DNA of 64,000 nucleotides from Azadirachta indica. Its lineage: Eukaryota; Streptophyta; Magnoliopsida; Sapindales; Meliaceae. This document shows, piece by piece, positions 12,365 to 24,500 of this stretch (positions are counted from its first letter, which is position 1; each line of letters starts with the position of its first letter). The position numbers were made by a program, and so were the translations under genes. The stretch is taken from NCBI GenBank assembly GCA_022749755.1, contig CM040453.1:8330102-8394101 (forward strand), read 5' to 3'. The notes under the pieces are model-generated. The model was not told where the DNA came from, did no database searches, and was given only the letters and a program-made list of their open reading frames with translations.

Positions 12365-12592
12365 TTACGGATTATGATAGCAAACGCAAAGGTTTCCGAA
12401 AGGTGTCTGCGTACACTCTGCAGAGACAAATTTCTCCTTGTATGCATCTTTACAAATGTTGGTACAATGAGGTTGGCTACACTCAATCACAATACGAACA
12501 CCTTCTGCAACGTTTGGGCCAACTGCTATGAAACTCAAGACCACCATAGCTAAGATCAGTGTCACTAATCGCGTTGCTACTCTTCTTTCCAT
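12365..12592 (-). CDS. Secreted six-cysteine defensin-like peptide
   Basis: A single uninterrupted 75-codon frame starting MERRV. Residues about 6-30 form a hydrophobic signal peptide. The mature part carries six cysteines spaced C-x4-C-x3-C-x12-C-x8-C-x-C; the CxxxC plus CxC elements are those of the cysteine-stabilised alpha-beta (defensin-like) fold. The peptide is expected to be exported to the apoplast, with a defence or signalling role by family analogy only. A TATA box (CTTCTATAAAAA on the minus strand, 12639-12646) lies about 47 bp before the start. It is divergently oriented to a paralogue at 13477 with the same first five residues and identical cysteine spacing. An intron could in principle be hidden, but none is needed. 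Confidence 0.75.
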   Translation of the reverse strand: MERRVATRLVTLILAMVVLSFIAVGPNVAEGVRIVIECSQPHCTNICKDAYKEKFVSAECTQTPFGNLCVCYHNP

Positions 12593-12638
12593 TGCTACAA
12601 AAGTGCTTTTCTTTTCTTTGTGGTGAAGAATAACTGCG

Positions 12639-12646
12639 TTTTTATA
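12639..12646 (-). promoter_or_regulatory. TATA box of the minus-strand cysteine-rich peptide gene
   Basis: TATAAAAA on the minus strand, about 47 bp upstream of the ATG. The surrounding CTTCTATAAAA is identical to the box of the divergent paralogue. Confidence 0.55.
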
Positions 12647-13416
12647 GAAGAGAAATCTGTGTATACTGTATATATGGTGTTTTTCTTAAAACAGTAAAAG
12701 AAGAAATTACCACTGATTTTCTGGTTGTTTCTTTCCTATTGTGTTTTTCTAAAATTCTTTTAACATATCATCGATTGAATGATCACATCACGTACAAAAT
12801 TATTAATACATATTTTATATTTTAATTTTCAGATGATATTATTGATATTAATGGAAGTAGAGTACTATTATTATTATTTAATTGTTACTGTTTCACAATC
12901 TAATTGATGAAAATGATAGTAAAGAATATTTGAAACGATATCTAAGCGCAATGTTATTCAATAGTTAGTTGAGCCTTATCGGCAATAAATTAATCAGTAG
13001 ATATCTCAGTGATTTTCAAGGAAAAAAAATCCAGTAATTATTAATATACATGATTTAGAAAGGAAGAAATCTTATAAAATTGAATGTACTCCGAAATATT
13101 TACCAACTACTAATCTTCCCATTTGAAGTGTATAATTAATTAACGAATTTAGAATTAATATGACATATATAAAAAGACAATAGGAGATCTACTAATATTT
13201 AACGTTATGATAATTTCACCAACCCATTTTGCTTAATACAAGATCTTAGCTTTCGATGTGCATATCAATTTCCAATTTATGTTCACCTCATACACCTAAT
13301 AGTGAAGGCTCAATTAAATTCAAAGTAATAAATCCAATATCCTTCAAATGGCAATTCCAGATTATATAGATACTGGGACAAGATATCTGGACATATTTGG
13401 ACTATTTCAATTCTTC

Positions 13417-13423
13417 TATAAAA
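13417..13423 (+). promoter_or_regulatory. TATA box of the plus-strand cysteine-rich peptide gene
   Basis: TATAAAA within TTCTTCTATAAAAC, 54 bp before the ATG at 13477. A short (AAGC)n run lies between box and start, in the likely 5' leader. Confidence 0.6.
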
Positions 13424-13476
13424 CCCCAACCCATAACGCCTTGCAAGAAAGCAAGCAAGCAAGCAATAAGATTCCA

Positions 13477-13728
13477 ATGGAACGAAGAGTTTATTTTAAT
13501 TTGCCTTTGATCTTTGCTTTAATGGCTTTGATATTGTTGACTGCAAACGCCGGTAGCCTTCGTCCTACGCTTGTTACTGATCGGGTTTTAAAAGATGTTG
13601 CCGATGAACAACCAGTTGACTGCACACAAGCTGGTTGTACTGAAGCATGCCAGAGTCATTTGAAGGATAAGTTCAATGGTGCTAAATGTGCAAACGGGCC
13701 TAGTGGAGGATTTTGTACGTGTTTGTAA
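13477..13728 (+). CDS. Secreted six-cysteine defensin-like peptide (paralogue)
   Basis: An 83-aa peptide. The start at 13477 (MERRV) was preferred over an upstream in-frame Met at 13348 because it gives a proper signal peptide (about residues 8-25, small-residue cleavage region LTANA), matches the paralogue, and lies downstream of the TATA box. After a propeptide-like, charged segment (about 26-48), six cysteines follow with spacing C-x4-C-x3-C-x12-C-x8-C-x-C, identical to the minus-strand neighbour. The last Cys is followed by a single Leu. Family knowledge suggests a disulphide-rich extracellular peptide; the specific activity is unknown. A polyadenylation signal AATAAA follows at 13793. 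Confidence 0.8.
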   Translation: MERRVYFNLPLIFALMALILLTANAGSLRPTLVTDRVLKDVADEQPVDCTQAGCTEACQSHLKDKFNGAKCANGPSGGFCTCL

Positions 13729-13792
13729 TTAATTAATGAATTAATTAGTTGAACTGAACTGTGATGTACTGCTTCGTGGTCATTATTCCATT

Positions 13793-13798
13793 AATAAA
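13793..13798 (+). terminator. Polyadenylation signal AATAAA
   Basis: Canonical AATAAA 65 bp after the stop codon of the plus-strand cysteine-rich peptide gene. Confidence 0.5.
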
Positions 13799-14040
13799 GT
13801 CCAATTTTCATATATTTACATGTACATATAAATTTCTTTTACCTCATGTTTGCATTGATTGATCTATTGGATGAAAATCTTAACAATGATTACAATTTTC
13901 TGAAACTCTAACTTATAGGTCATTTAGAAGACAGATTACTTCTAATATTACAGTCAAAAGATACGCAATTCTGTTTCGTTACAGGCTTTTTAACAGGGGA
14001 TTTTACAGCGAAGGATATGGATTAACAATGCAATAGTTCT

Positions 14041-15461
14041 TCAAGGCGAAATCGATCTGGGGATAATGACGTCCCCAATGTTGTTGTGCCATGGGTCAGC
14101 CAGGTGAGTTGCCAAATTTTCCAATGGTCCTGTGCCTGGATATGCTGATTGTTGAACGCAGAAACCCACAAATGCCAACAATGCCAAGCGACCTGCCCAT
14201 CCAATTACCCATGAAATCGAAATCAAAATCAAAGTAATCATTTTAATGTATTAGATCAGGTTGATTAGTGATAAAATTCATTGTTAATTACCGTTTTTGA
14301 TCTCTTTGACTTTGTATTCCTCGAACTTCTTGGGGTCCTTGGAGAAGCCTAGGGGGTCAAAAGCACCGCCAGGATACTTCTTCTTCTCGGTGTCTTTCTC
14401 CATGCTACGTTGGTGCTCAACAAAGGCAATTGAAAGGAACTCAATGACCAAAATTGTAGGGAGAGTGCCCCATGGAACTGGGTTGCCTAAATATGTTGCC
14501 TGTCCGCCAGGAACTGCTGCCCACTCTTGTGCCTTTACCCAGTTGCCCAACCCCAAAGCCTCCGGCACCAGGATCCCTGGCTGCAAGCAAATGTAACAGA
14601 AAAAAATCATCAAACTGAGATAGATAATAGATTCATTTGATACAATAATTTTCAGATGCTCTGTTTTGGGTCTTTTTCCAGAGAGAAAAATGGATATGAA
14701 AATGACAGCTTGATCATTAATTACTCTAAGATGGTTATGTTCATACGTCGTATTGTACCAAAATCTAACAAATTCAAGGTTATATAGGCCTATTAAACTA
14801 AAACATTAAGGCAGACACATTCTGAATCCATAGTTTCACGACTATTCTCGGATATATGTGAAATCCAAGAAGACGCAGAGACTTCCTACAGCAACGGATT
14901 GTTCTTGCATTATCACAGTAAGGGATATGTCTTACCTAATCGATTAGCAGTACAAAACTAACGCCAAAAACAACATTAAAATAATCAAAATTCATCAATA
15001 TCATCCAAAATTTACGATAAATGAAGCAGTTGAAATAATTGAAAACGACAAAAAATAACAGACAAAAACTTACAACAGCAAGCATAGCCCATCTGCAGTG
15101 AATGAGTTCAGACTCCTTGTACCTCTCGAGGTTCTCAGGAACTTCACCGAGCCGAAGTGGGTCAAATCCAAAGTCACTGACACAACCCAGAAATAACTAA
15201 AACGTCAGAAACCAAACCATTTCCATAGCTTCTCAACAATTCAACAGTTATCTGTAATTACCCTGGTGCTGAACCATCAAGGTAAGGCGGCCGGGGCTGA
15301 CCGGGCATCCAGTCGGCAGACATGGAGTATTTTGAAGTTGTTGCATTGGCAGCAGTTCCGGGAAGTGAAACTGCGGTGACAAATTTAGATTTTGAAGAAG
15401 AAAGAACCGAGGGAAACGCAGTGGTGGCAATGCCGCAGCTCATCAAAGTGTTGGAAGCCAT
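14041..15461 (-). CDS. LHCA1: Photosystem I light-harvesting chlorophyll a/b-binding protein Lhca1
   Basis: Four exons: 15461-15262, 15176-15074, 14580-14292, 14192-14041, giving 247 aa with all phases consistent. The N-terminal 45-50 residues ([12 protein letters not shown]..., Ser/Thr/Ala-rich) are a chloroplast transit peptide. The three-helix LHC core is complete. Helix 1 carries [19 protein letters not shown] with the chlorophyll-ligand Glu/His and Arg; the middle helix has [11 protein letters not shown]; helix 3 has [18 protein letters not shown]. The ending [15 protein letters not shown] is typical of Lhca1. The product sits in the thylakoid membrane and, by family knowledge, forms the Lhca1/Lhca4 dimer of the PSI antenna belt. 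The length is close to that of the family. The last residues (RSISP) differ slightly from the Arabidopsis form as I remember it. Confidence 0.96.
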
Positions 15462-15561
15462 TTTCGGAGAGCTGGAGATTTGGTATTTCTGGGAGAGAGT
15501 TGAGAATGGAGGAGGAAGATAAAGAGGAAGAGAGTTGCGGAAGTAGTAGATGGGAAGTAAG

Positions 15562-15594
15562 ATATAGGCGAATCCGAATGTGGATTGCTATTGG
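15562..15594 (-). promoter_or_regulatory. LHCA1 core promoter: CCAAT and TATA-like boxes
   Basis: On the minus strand AGCCAATAG (CCAAT, about 15590-15594) is followed about 25 bp later by GCCTATATCTTA, a TATA-like box about 100 bp before the ATG. This arrangement is common in light-harvesting gene promoters. The transcription start is inferred, not seen. Confidence 0.4.
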
Positions 15595-15777
15595 CTAAGG
15601 ATTATTGCGTTTGTTTTGTTATTGGGCCACGTCTGATAGTCAATCCAGTCCGGTGGCCAGGTGGAATATCCAGTAGATATGTGGCGGAGGATGTAGGAGC
15701 CTGCCAGAGTGGAAATATCAGAAATTTTAATATATAAATATATTTATAAATATGGAAGAGCGTGTTATATCTTTTGT

Positions 15778-15783
15778 CACGTG
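15778..15783. promoter_or_regulatory. G-box CACGTG upstream of LHCA1
   Basis: A palindromic CACGTG about 320 bp upstream of the LHCA1 start. A second ACGTGG core lies near 15628-15634 in the minus orientation. Such boxes are known binding sites for bZIP/bHLH light-response factors; use here is inferred. Confidence 0.4.
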
Positions 15784-16384
15784 TCTTTGTGAACAATCAT
15801 ATTTTTTAAGAAATTGTTACCCCCAATTTAAATGTTAAAATAACACAAAAATTGTAATAAATTACATCAAATTTGTAAAATTAGACATAAAAATTTTTAA
15901 TAAAATGAGTTGCATCCTAAAAATTAAGACTTAAAAGTACGTGTAAATTTGAGATATTATATAACCTTTATTTATAATGATTGTAAAATAAAATTATTAG
16001 ATGTTATGTATAAATAGATGAATGATTAATATATATTAAAATTAAGTATTTATCAAACTTTCAAAATTAGTAATGAATGGATAATAAATATATAACTAAT
16101 TATAATCGAATATTTATTAAATATTTTAATGATTTTATTTTTAAAATTAAGTAAAAGCATAATAATTATAAAAACATAAATTTATTACATATAAAATATA
16201 ACTTTATTTTTTTAAAATTAATTATATTAACAAATTAGTAAAATAATCTAAATAAGAAGTGAATGATGTATTTAGTGGCAATATAGGTCAAAAAGTATAT
16301 AAACTTATCTCATAAATTGATGTAACATAATATAATTTAACCAATAAATATTTTAATAAAAGATATAATAAACAAATAGATTAT

Positions 16385-16500
16385 GTGCCACCAAGACTTT
16401 GGCTTGACGGTAAAATTTCTTGAATTCAAATATTATCAAGGACAGTAAAGCCGATATTTTACATAAACAAATGCAAGTAATATCACATGCTCAACTTATT
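16385..16500 (+). repeat. Possible tRNA-derived SINE remnant
   Basis: CCAAGACTTTGGCTTGACGG resembles the tRNA-like head (A-box TRGCNNAGYGG) of plant SINEs. A weak B-box-like GAATTCAAAT follows about 25 bp later. The rest is degraded and no target duplication was seen. Confidence 0.35.
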
Positions 16501-17389
16501 CCAAGGACAATTCAAATCCTCTCGATAACACCTGGGAGTAAAGACAATGTTTTATATAAAAAAATGTTAGTAAGAAGAGAATGGCTTTTAATTAAAATAA
16601 AGAGTTTGCTAATCAAACTATTATTTAAGTGTTTTTTTTTATAACAAAAGAAATTTTCCATTTCATTTTAAAACGAATATTACACCTAAATTATAAATTT
16701 ACACTCAATTTCATTCAAAAATTATAGAATTTATTAGTGTGTAAACATCAAATAATTTATAATACACACTAAGAATTATGAAGAAGACAATCATAACTAT
16801 AACACCATTTATTTTGGTGTTTTCAATTAAAAAACAGTATTTTGAACAAAAGAAAAGAGAGATTTTGAATAAGAGCTACTCTTAAATTCATCTCACCACT
16901 TTTTTCTTTCATTCTTCGCTTTTCTATTAGATTTTTCTACTTTTAGTGTAACAAATCTTTTGCAATAATCATTGTATGGTATAAGATCTTCTAGATCTAA
17001 ATTTGTATGCCTTTCAATTTCTTCAAATCAATTTCAATTTGTTCAAATATGTAAGATTAACACAAATATAATAATGTAGATATACAAAAAGATAATAAAA
17101 CTACGATAAATCTAAATTTACGTAAGAATAAATTATATTAGATAGAAAAACCTTCACATAAAATGGAAATAAAAATTATAAATTTATATTTAGGTAGAAA
17201 TTTGCAATTAGTAAAGAAAAGAAAAGAAAAAATAAAGTTAAAAAATCTTATCGACTTCCCATCCATTAATTATTTGGATTTTTTTTTTTGAGTTAAATGT
17301 AAAGAGTTTCGAGAAAAGAGAAAAAATCTCTTTGTCGAATAGTAATATTAAATATATGAACTCTATTAATATAAACTCATGTGATAGTT

Positions 17390-17790
17390 AGGGGTGGACA
17401 AATTTGAGTTTAGTTTGATTTTTAAGAAAATCGAGCCAAATCTAAAATGCATAAACTATGAAATTAAATCGAACCGAATAGTTCGGTTCACTTCATTTCA
17501 AATACAATTGTCAACAATTTTTTGGGGACAATTTCATATAAATTTCTAAAATTATATAAAAATTATGAAAAATAATTTTAAAATTTATAATATTTTTCTT
17601 ATTTTTATGTGAATTTATATAAATAATATAAATCTTTATTTATTTATAATTTTTATAAAAATTAAGGACTAAATAAAATTTTATATTTAATTTTCAATTC
17701 AAATTCGATTAAAATTGAACTAATCAGTTCATAACCTAATTTTTTTTGAAACCGAATCGAACCAAACTGTTGACAATAATAATGTTAGGT
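17390..17790. repeat. Unclassified interspersed repeat with GGGGTGG start and CGAACC motifs
   Basis: Begins TAGGGGTGGACAAA and contains ATCGAACCGAATAGTTCGGTT near the left end and AAACCGAATCGAACC near the right end, around an AT-rich core. This composition is familiar from high-copy plant non-autonomous elements, but I cannot assign a family or exact ends. Confidence 0.35.
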
Positions 17791-18825
17791 ATACAAACTC
17801 TACTTATATAACCGTATAATATTATAATTATATATTTCATATTTTACTTGCTTTCACTCTCACTAAAGTTTCTCTCTCTCAATTTAAATACAAGAAATAT
17901 GACACTAGCACAATATTATCACATTATTTTAAGAAATAACATTATTATTTTATAAGAAACAACATAATCAAAATTAGTATTATATAAATTTTTGTAATTT
18001 TTTAAAGTTAAACAAATTCAAATTTCACTAACCTTCCTGTAAAATTTACCTCGTACTTGGAGTTATTTATTTAAATGTTAAGTTTTACAAAACATCTTAG
18101 GATTTCATTTCTACTTGTTTGAATTTGAGTTCGAGAACCACCAATAATTAAATGAATTCAAAACTCATAAAAGGCAATAAAAATTTAGGTAAATAATGTC
18201 AAGAAACTAACTATATAGAATTAAAATATAAAATATATAAAATAAATGGCCTACGACTTCTAAAATTAAAATGTTTTCATATTGGCATATTTTTAAAAGA
18301 AGACACGAGATAATTTAGTTTACATTAAAATTTTCAAAATGGTTAAAAAATCTTTTAATTTAATTTTATTATATTAAATAAAATCTAAAGCCTAGAAAAA
18401 TCTTTTTAAAACATTTTTCTCGTTAAGTTACGCATGATTTTTTGGTCACTGTCCGGCTGCTTCCAACTCCGCGTCTCCACCTACGCTGCTGCATGGCGGC
18501 AATTAACGGTCTACTTTTTACTGTCAATCAGTCCAATTCTTGTGTTTCGACATTAACGTGGACACTTGTGTAATTTTGATTGGTTAAAAAATCGTCCAAA
18601 GAGTATCTTCTTCCGCATCTAATCTTCGCTCTTTCACTGCTTTCCCCTGCTCTCCACTTACGCGAGTCACACCAGCGCCACGAAGCACTCTTCACCACTT
18701 CTACTTCTTCCTTTCGTTCGCTCCACTTTCCCTCCTCCGTAGCTTTAATCAATCACAAAATTTTCCGAATAAATAGGTAAATAAATAATTAATTAAAACT
18801 ACGAAATCGCCCGCCATTATTTAAA

Positions 18826-21531
18826 ATGTCGATTTCGTTAGCGTCAGCTTCAACGTCTATGTCGGTTCTCCGGTCTCCGCTAGCTGCCAAAAGGACGCCG
18901 AATAGGAGCAAGCGGCGGCAACAGCAACAAGTGAGAGTGATTGGAGATTTCAGTCACTTTGGTGAAGTAGTGCTCAAGGACATGAAGTTCTTGAAGAAAG
19001 GAATCAGTAGAGGAATTGAGTGGGCAGGTGAGACGTTTCGCATTCCTCAGGTTTCCAAAACCCTAGACGACGTTCTCTGGCTCCGAAATCTGGAGAATCC
19101 CCGTGCTGCTTCGCCGGAGCCTCGTGTTTGGCCGCGGCCTTCTTATCCAGGTCTAGTTTTATTTACTCTTTTATTTCTCTATTTATGCATGCGTTCAGCT
19201 TCTGCAGATTTTTATTTATAATTTATAGTTTTCCGTTTATTTCTTTTGATTATTTATATTGATTATGGTATTTCCTGACAGGACTCACTGGTGTGGATTT
19301 GTTAATGGCTGATCTTAAAGCGTTGGAAGCATATGCTAACTATTTCTACCATTTGTCAAAGGTTTGGTCGAAGCCATTGCCGGAAGTCTACAATCCACAA
19401 GATGTTGTCGATTATTTCAATTGCAGGCCTCACATAGTGGCCCTTCGAATTCTAGAGGTTGTTAAAGATAATTTAGCGTATCGGGAACAGTTTAATCATT
19501 TTCGGGTTCTAATCGATGAAAATGTTTGATGCATGTAGATTAAGCTTTAATTAGATTGTCTTATTCAGTTCTTTGCTCTGTGGTATTCAATTCTTGCTTT
19601 CGTTTCACCATTTTGGTTCCAAATATCAGTTTTAACCATCTGTTAAAGAAATATATAGACCTGGTCAGCTGGAATACAGTCATATATCTGAGTATGATTA
19701 AGGATGCTTGTTACCTGGATCCCGGCATCTTACTAAACGGAGTACTGTGTACTGTACTAACCATCTGTTTAAAGCGCCTGTCATGTGTTATGACTTGCTC
19801 TGCATTTTAATTTAATTATTCTTAGGTCTTCAGTAAAAATTGTAATGAAATATCTATTCTGTTGACCTTTTCTTTGACATAGATCCTATGACGTTTATAT
19901 TATTCTGTTCTTGAAGGTTGGTTCTTGCTTTCTCTCTGCTGCAATCAAAATTCGAACCTCAAGAATGAGAAATTCCTTGAAATCAAATTCAGAGAAGGAT
20001 ATGGATGGAGACATTTCACAATACGATTTTGGAATGATTTTGAAAGAAGCAATGATAAATTTGGGACCTACTTTCGTCAAAGGTCAGGAATGTGATTTAA
20101 TTTTAAGTTGAAATTTTAAAACATTATTTCCTGTTCTTATTTTACTTTTAGCTGTATCTTTGCTCATTCTTGTTTGCCCTTATTTCTCTTTCAATTTTAT
20201 GCTTGGTATTTTATTTTTCTTCTGCAGTCACAAGATTACCAATATGCTAGTTACATGCATTTGCTTGCTGATGCAGTTGGTCAGTCCCTTTCTACAAGGC
20301 CAGATATCATTGGTTCTGACATTTCCAAGGTTTGATGAAAGAAAATTTTCTTCTTGCTTTATGCAATATTTTTCTTTGAATGAAGTTTTTTGGCATAAAA
20401 TATTTATGAAGACCTAAATTGTTTATAGGCACGTACTGGCAAAAATAAAACCTGAATGTTCTTTGCTTTTGTCTTCTTTGGTCTACTCTTACGCTATTTC
20501 TATTTAGTTTTGATATTTGTTGTCAAATGACTATTTCCTATATTGTTAGGTTAAAATAAGATTTTTTTCAATTAAGTTCTTACCATATGGGTATGGAAAG
20601 TGTTTTGAGAGCTTCATGATATTGTTTTGAATTGATATGTACAGTACTTTGTTATCAGGTACTTAGTTGTCAGTCTTCTTATTTGTTTGACTCAGATAAA
20701 AGTACTCAAATATGTTTATAAACATTTTCTCGTACTTGGATAATGGTTACCCTTTTGTGCACTTCTTTAGCATGGTGTCGCGACATTGAATTGAAAGACT
20801 GTCTTTTCATAATTATTTTTGTTGAATGTGGGTTATGATTGCAGGCATTGTCCGAACTGCATGATCAAATCCCTCCTTTTCCCAAGTCTATGGCCATGAA
20901 AATAATTGAGGAAGAATTAGGCTCTCCTGTTGAATCATTCTTCAGCTACATCTCTGAGGAACCTGTAGCAGCAGCATCATTTGGTCAGGTCGCTTTTCAC
21001 TGAAATATTGAAGGGAAAACAGTGTATTGTGTAATACATACATATAATACCAATTTACATCAATATGTGCACCAATTGGGCTGGTTTGAGCCTTTTACTA
21101 TGTAGGTTGTTTCTTACATGTTTTATATGGAACATGTTTTAGGTATACCGAGGAAGCACTCCTGATGGTTTTAGTGTCGCTGTGAAAGTTCAGCGTCCTA
21201 ATTTGCGTCATGTCGTTGTGAGGGATATCTATATTCTTCGCCTTGGGGTTTGTCTCGTACATGTAGCCTATTTTTTGTATATTCTCCAGGATTAATTTCT
21301 AAAATACTTTAGTGTTCAACTGTTTTAGCTGGGATTGTTGCAAAAGATAGCCAAGAGGAAAAGTGATCTTCGCCTGTATGCTGATGAGCTTGGAAAAGGC
21401 TTGGTTGGGGAGTTGGATTACACTTTAGAGGCTGCAAATGCTGCTGAATTTCTGGTATTCAAAGCCAACTTCATTCAAAAGTTTAATATGTCTTTTATGT
21501 CATCCTAGATGATAGAGAAAGTCTCACAGTG

Positions 21532-21563
<32 letters not shown>

Positions 21564-24500
21564 GTCATAACAGTTTGACTTTCTGTTAAAGGAATATCTT
21601 TTTAGCCTGCTTCTAATGGAAACGGATGTCATAAATTGATGGTTGAGGTTGGGCAGGGATGGGATTTCAATCTTGTGCTAGTATTGATTTGGAGTAGGTT
21701 GAAGATTTATTGACAAGTTTCTGTTGACATCTATGCCAGCCCTTATATCTTTCTTTTACTTTTTGTAACTTTTAATTGATGAGGGCTGTTTTGGGAGAAA
21801 AAACAATACTTGGAAAGCAAAAAATGAAGAAACCAAGAGAGAGTTTGCAAGGTGGCCTCTTTTATGGAGAAAAGCTACCAGTGAAGTTTTCATGTGGGAC
21901 AAGCTAAGTGGAGTAGTCTTGAATGCTCAGTACGGCATGAAAATGTTTATGTTTCACTTAGTAGATTGACGTAGTTTTGTAAAATGCTCTTGAATTTTTA
22001 AGCATCCATCATGTGGCTGAATATTAACCAGGCAGATAAACTTCAAGATATTGATTTTACAGAAAAGTAGTTTTTATTTTATTCTAATTTAGCTTTCTCA
22101 TTTAGCAAACAGATAAAATTTGTTAGCTAAAGGAGTTTATTTCCCAGTGAATTCGTGGATATGATGCTCTTCAGATCTTGCATTTCTCTAACTATTGATT
22201 GTCTTGTTACAGGAAGCTCATTCATCCTTCCCATTCATCCGGGTACCGAAAGTTTTGAAAAATTTAAGTCGGAAGAGAATTTTAACAATGGAGTGGATGG
22301 GTGGTGAGAGTCCAACCGATTTACTCTCGGTAGCTACTGGTAGTACCGTTGGTAATAGCTTAACACATGCAGAGAGGCAGAAGCTTGATGCAAAAAGACG
22401 CCTTCTTGATCTGGTGTGTAAGAATGAAGTGCATTATTCCTGTGATACTTTTACTTATCTAAGACTTTCTAGTGAGTTCTGCACTCTGGGTACAAAGTTG
22501 GGAAAGAGTTGTGCAGCTGAACCTTCATGCTGAGTTCAATTGCACATTGTTCAAAATGTGGCTTCTTTCAAGTTAATTGATTGTTTTTAACAATTCATCC
22601 TTGTGCTCCAACTGTTCTAGGTGAACAAAGGAGCGGAGGCAGCACTTATTCAACTCCTGGAAACTGGCTTATTGCATGCCGATCCACATCCTGGAAACTT
22701 GCGTTACATATCATCTGGACAAATAGGGTACTCCTTTGGAATGCCTTCCTAATAGGTTAAATTTCTAACTCTGCCATGGTAACAGAAGTTGTCAGTTACT
22801 TACAGGTGGTTTTCTGTGACAGGTTCCTTGATTTTGGTCTGCTTTGTCGGATGGAAAGGAAACATCAGTTTGCCATGCTTGCTTCCATCGTACACATAGT
22901 AAATGGAGACTGGTCATCCCTTGTTAATGCTCTGGCTGAAATGGATGTTGTGAGGCCTGGAACCAATAAACTACGTGTTACCATGGTATTTCGTCTGCTT
23001 GTCTAATCATTTTCTTTTGGCACATTATGCCACCTAGTGCAAATTTTCTAGACTATGACAAGATGCTCTTACATAATATTTTGAAACTAAAGTTTGTATA
23101 GTTTTTTACAGGCTGCAAATTTTGAGACTTTTGTTGAATCTAACTATTGAATTTTGAAAATAATTCAGGATTTGGAAGATGCTTTGGGAGAAGTGGAATT
23201 TAATGATGGAATCCCTGATGTCAAGTTCAGCAGGGTGAGAAGTTTATCTTGAGAACTGTAATTGTATGTGATCTCACGCATGGTCAAACAACCTTGAAGC
23301 CAGTAGTGTATATCTGGTCCATAGAAAGATTGAATAGCAGTGCACTGGATGTAACACTCTTCTCTTTGATTCTAAGAAACCTATGGTTTGATGTTCTAGT
23401 TAGGATACAGAGTCCACAGTTTTGGGTGTTAAGCAAAAATTTTCTTGTAGTATAGTCCGTCTCATTTGATATTTGTCCCTCGCCATTCTAAATGCAATCC
23501 AGTCCCAAACACAAACATAAGGAGCAGGATATCCTGTAATTTCTAGACTATTAGATTATTCTACTTTCAACAGTTGAGATTGCATCTAACATGCAAACTT
23601 AGTGCAATTAGTAGATGTAAGATAGTCCTTCAAAGTGCATTAATATAATAGTTGTGTTATTCAAACACATTGTCATACATTATTGCATTTATTATGGCAA
23701 TCAACGTTCTTGCTCTAGGTATGGTTGTGTGTTTCTCGAGAAGTTTGAAAATAATATTTTGGGTATGGATCATTCAATCGGATTGACTTTCTTTCAAGTA
23801 TTTTTCTGCTTTGTCTATGCAATTCTAGTCTAGAACTGACCATATGTGCTGGGGAGTGACAGAAACAGTAGTAGTGCTTTTCTAGAATTGTAACACTAAT
23901 AGGAAACCTATAGTTTGAAAATACTTCTAATTTCTTATCGTGTAAACACAAGCTAATAAGGATTCGAACTAACTTCTCAATGTTGGCTTCTTTCACGATT
24001 TTACTGATTTTGCTTTCTCTTTCCTGTTACCTGATCTCCATCCAAGTGTTATGCATGGCTCCTTTTGCTGCTTATATTTGTGACCAAATGTATGGTAATG
24101 TTTTGTTCTTGAAGGTTCTTGGTAAAATATGGTCTGTTGCCATCAAGTATCATTTCCGCATGCCACCATACTATACACTAGTCCTACGCTCTCTTGCATC
24201 TTTGGAAGGTAAGTTTTCAATGGTCATGGTCTGTCACTTCCTTTTGCTTCTGATTTGTAGCTTCCTTCAAAAGTAAGTTATTATTGGATATCTTCCTTCA
24301 TTCACAGTTACTTCTGATCCATAATATCTATATGGATCCTTGTTGTATTATACTTTTCTTTTGATCTCTCTCTTGGAAGGATCAAACAAATCTCATGTTG
24401 TACTTTTCAATCCCTCATTCATATTCAGTTATGTTCCCTCAGGTTTGGCAGTAGCTGCAGATGCAAATTTCAAGACGTTTGAGGCTGCTTACCCTTTTGT

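Larger units (their letters stand above)
15800..18500. other. AT-rich intergenic region with degenerate repeats
   Basis: No gene seen. It includes a SINE-like head near 16391-16430 and an unclassified interspersed repeat at about 17390-17790. The open frame at 16420-16644 lies over the SINE-like segment and has no recognisable domain. Confidence 0.6.

Noticed and set aside
22776..23006. Frame starting in the intron before ABC1K exon 10
   Set aside because: Only 22823-22985 is coding; the rest reads through introns on both sides.
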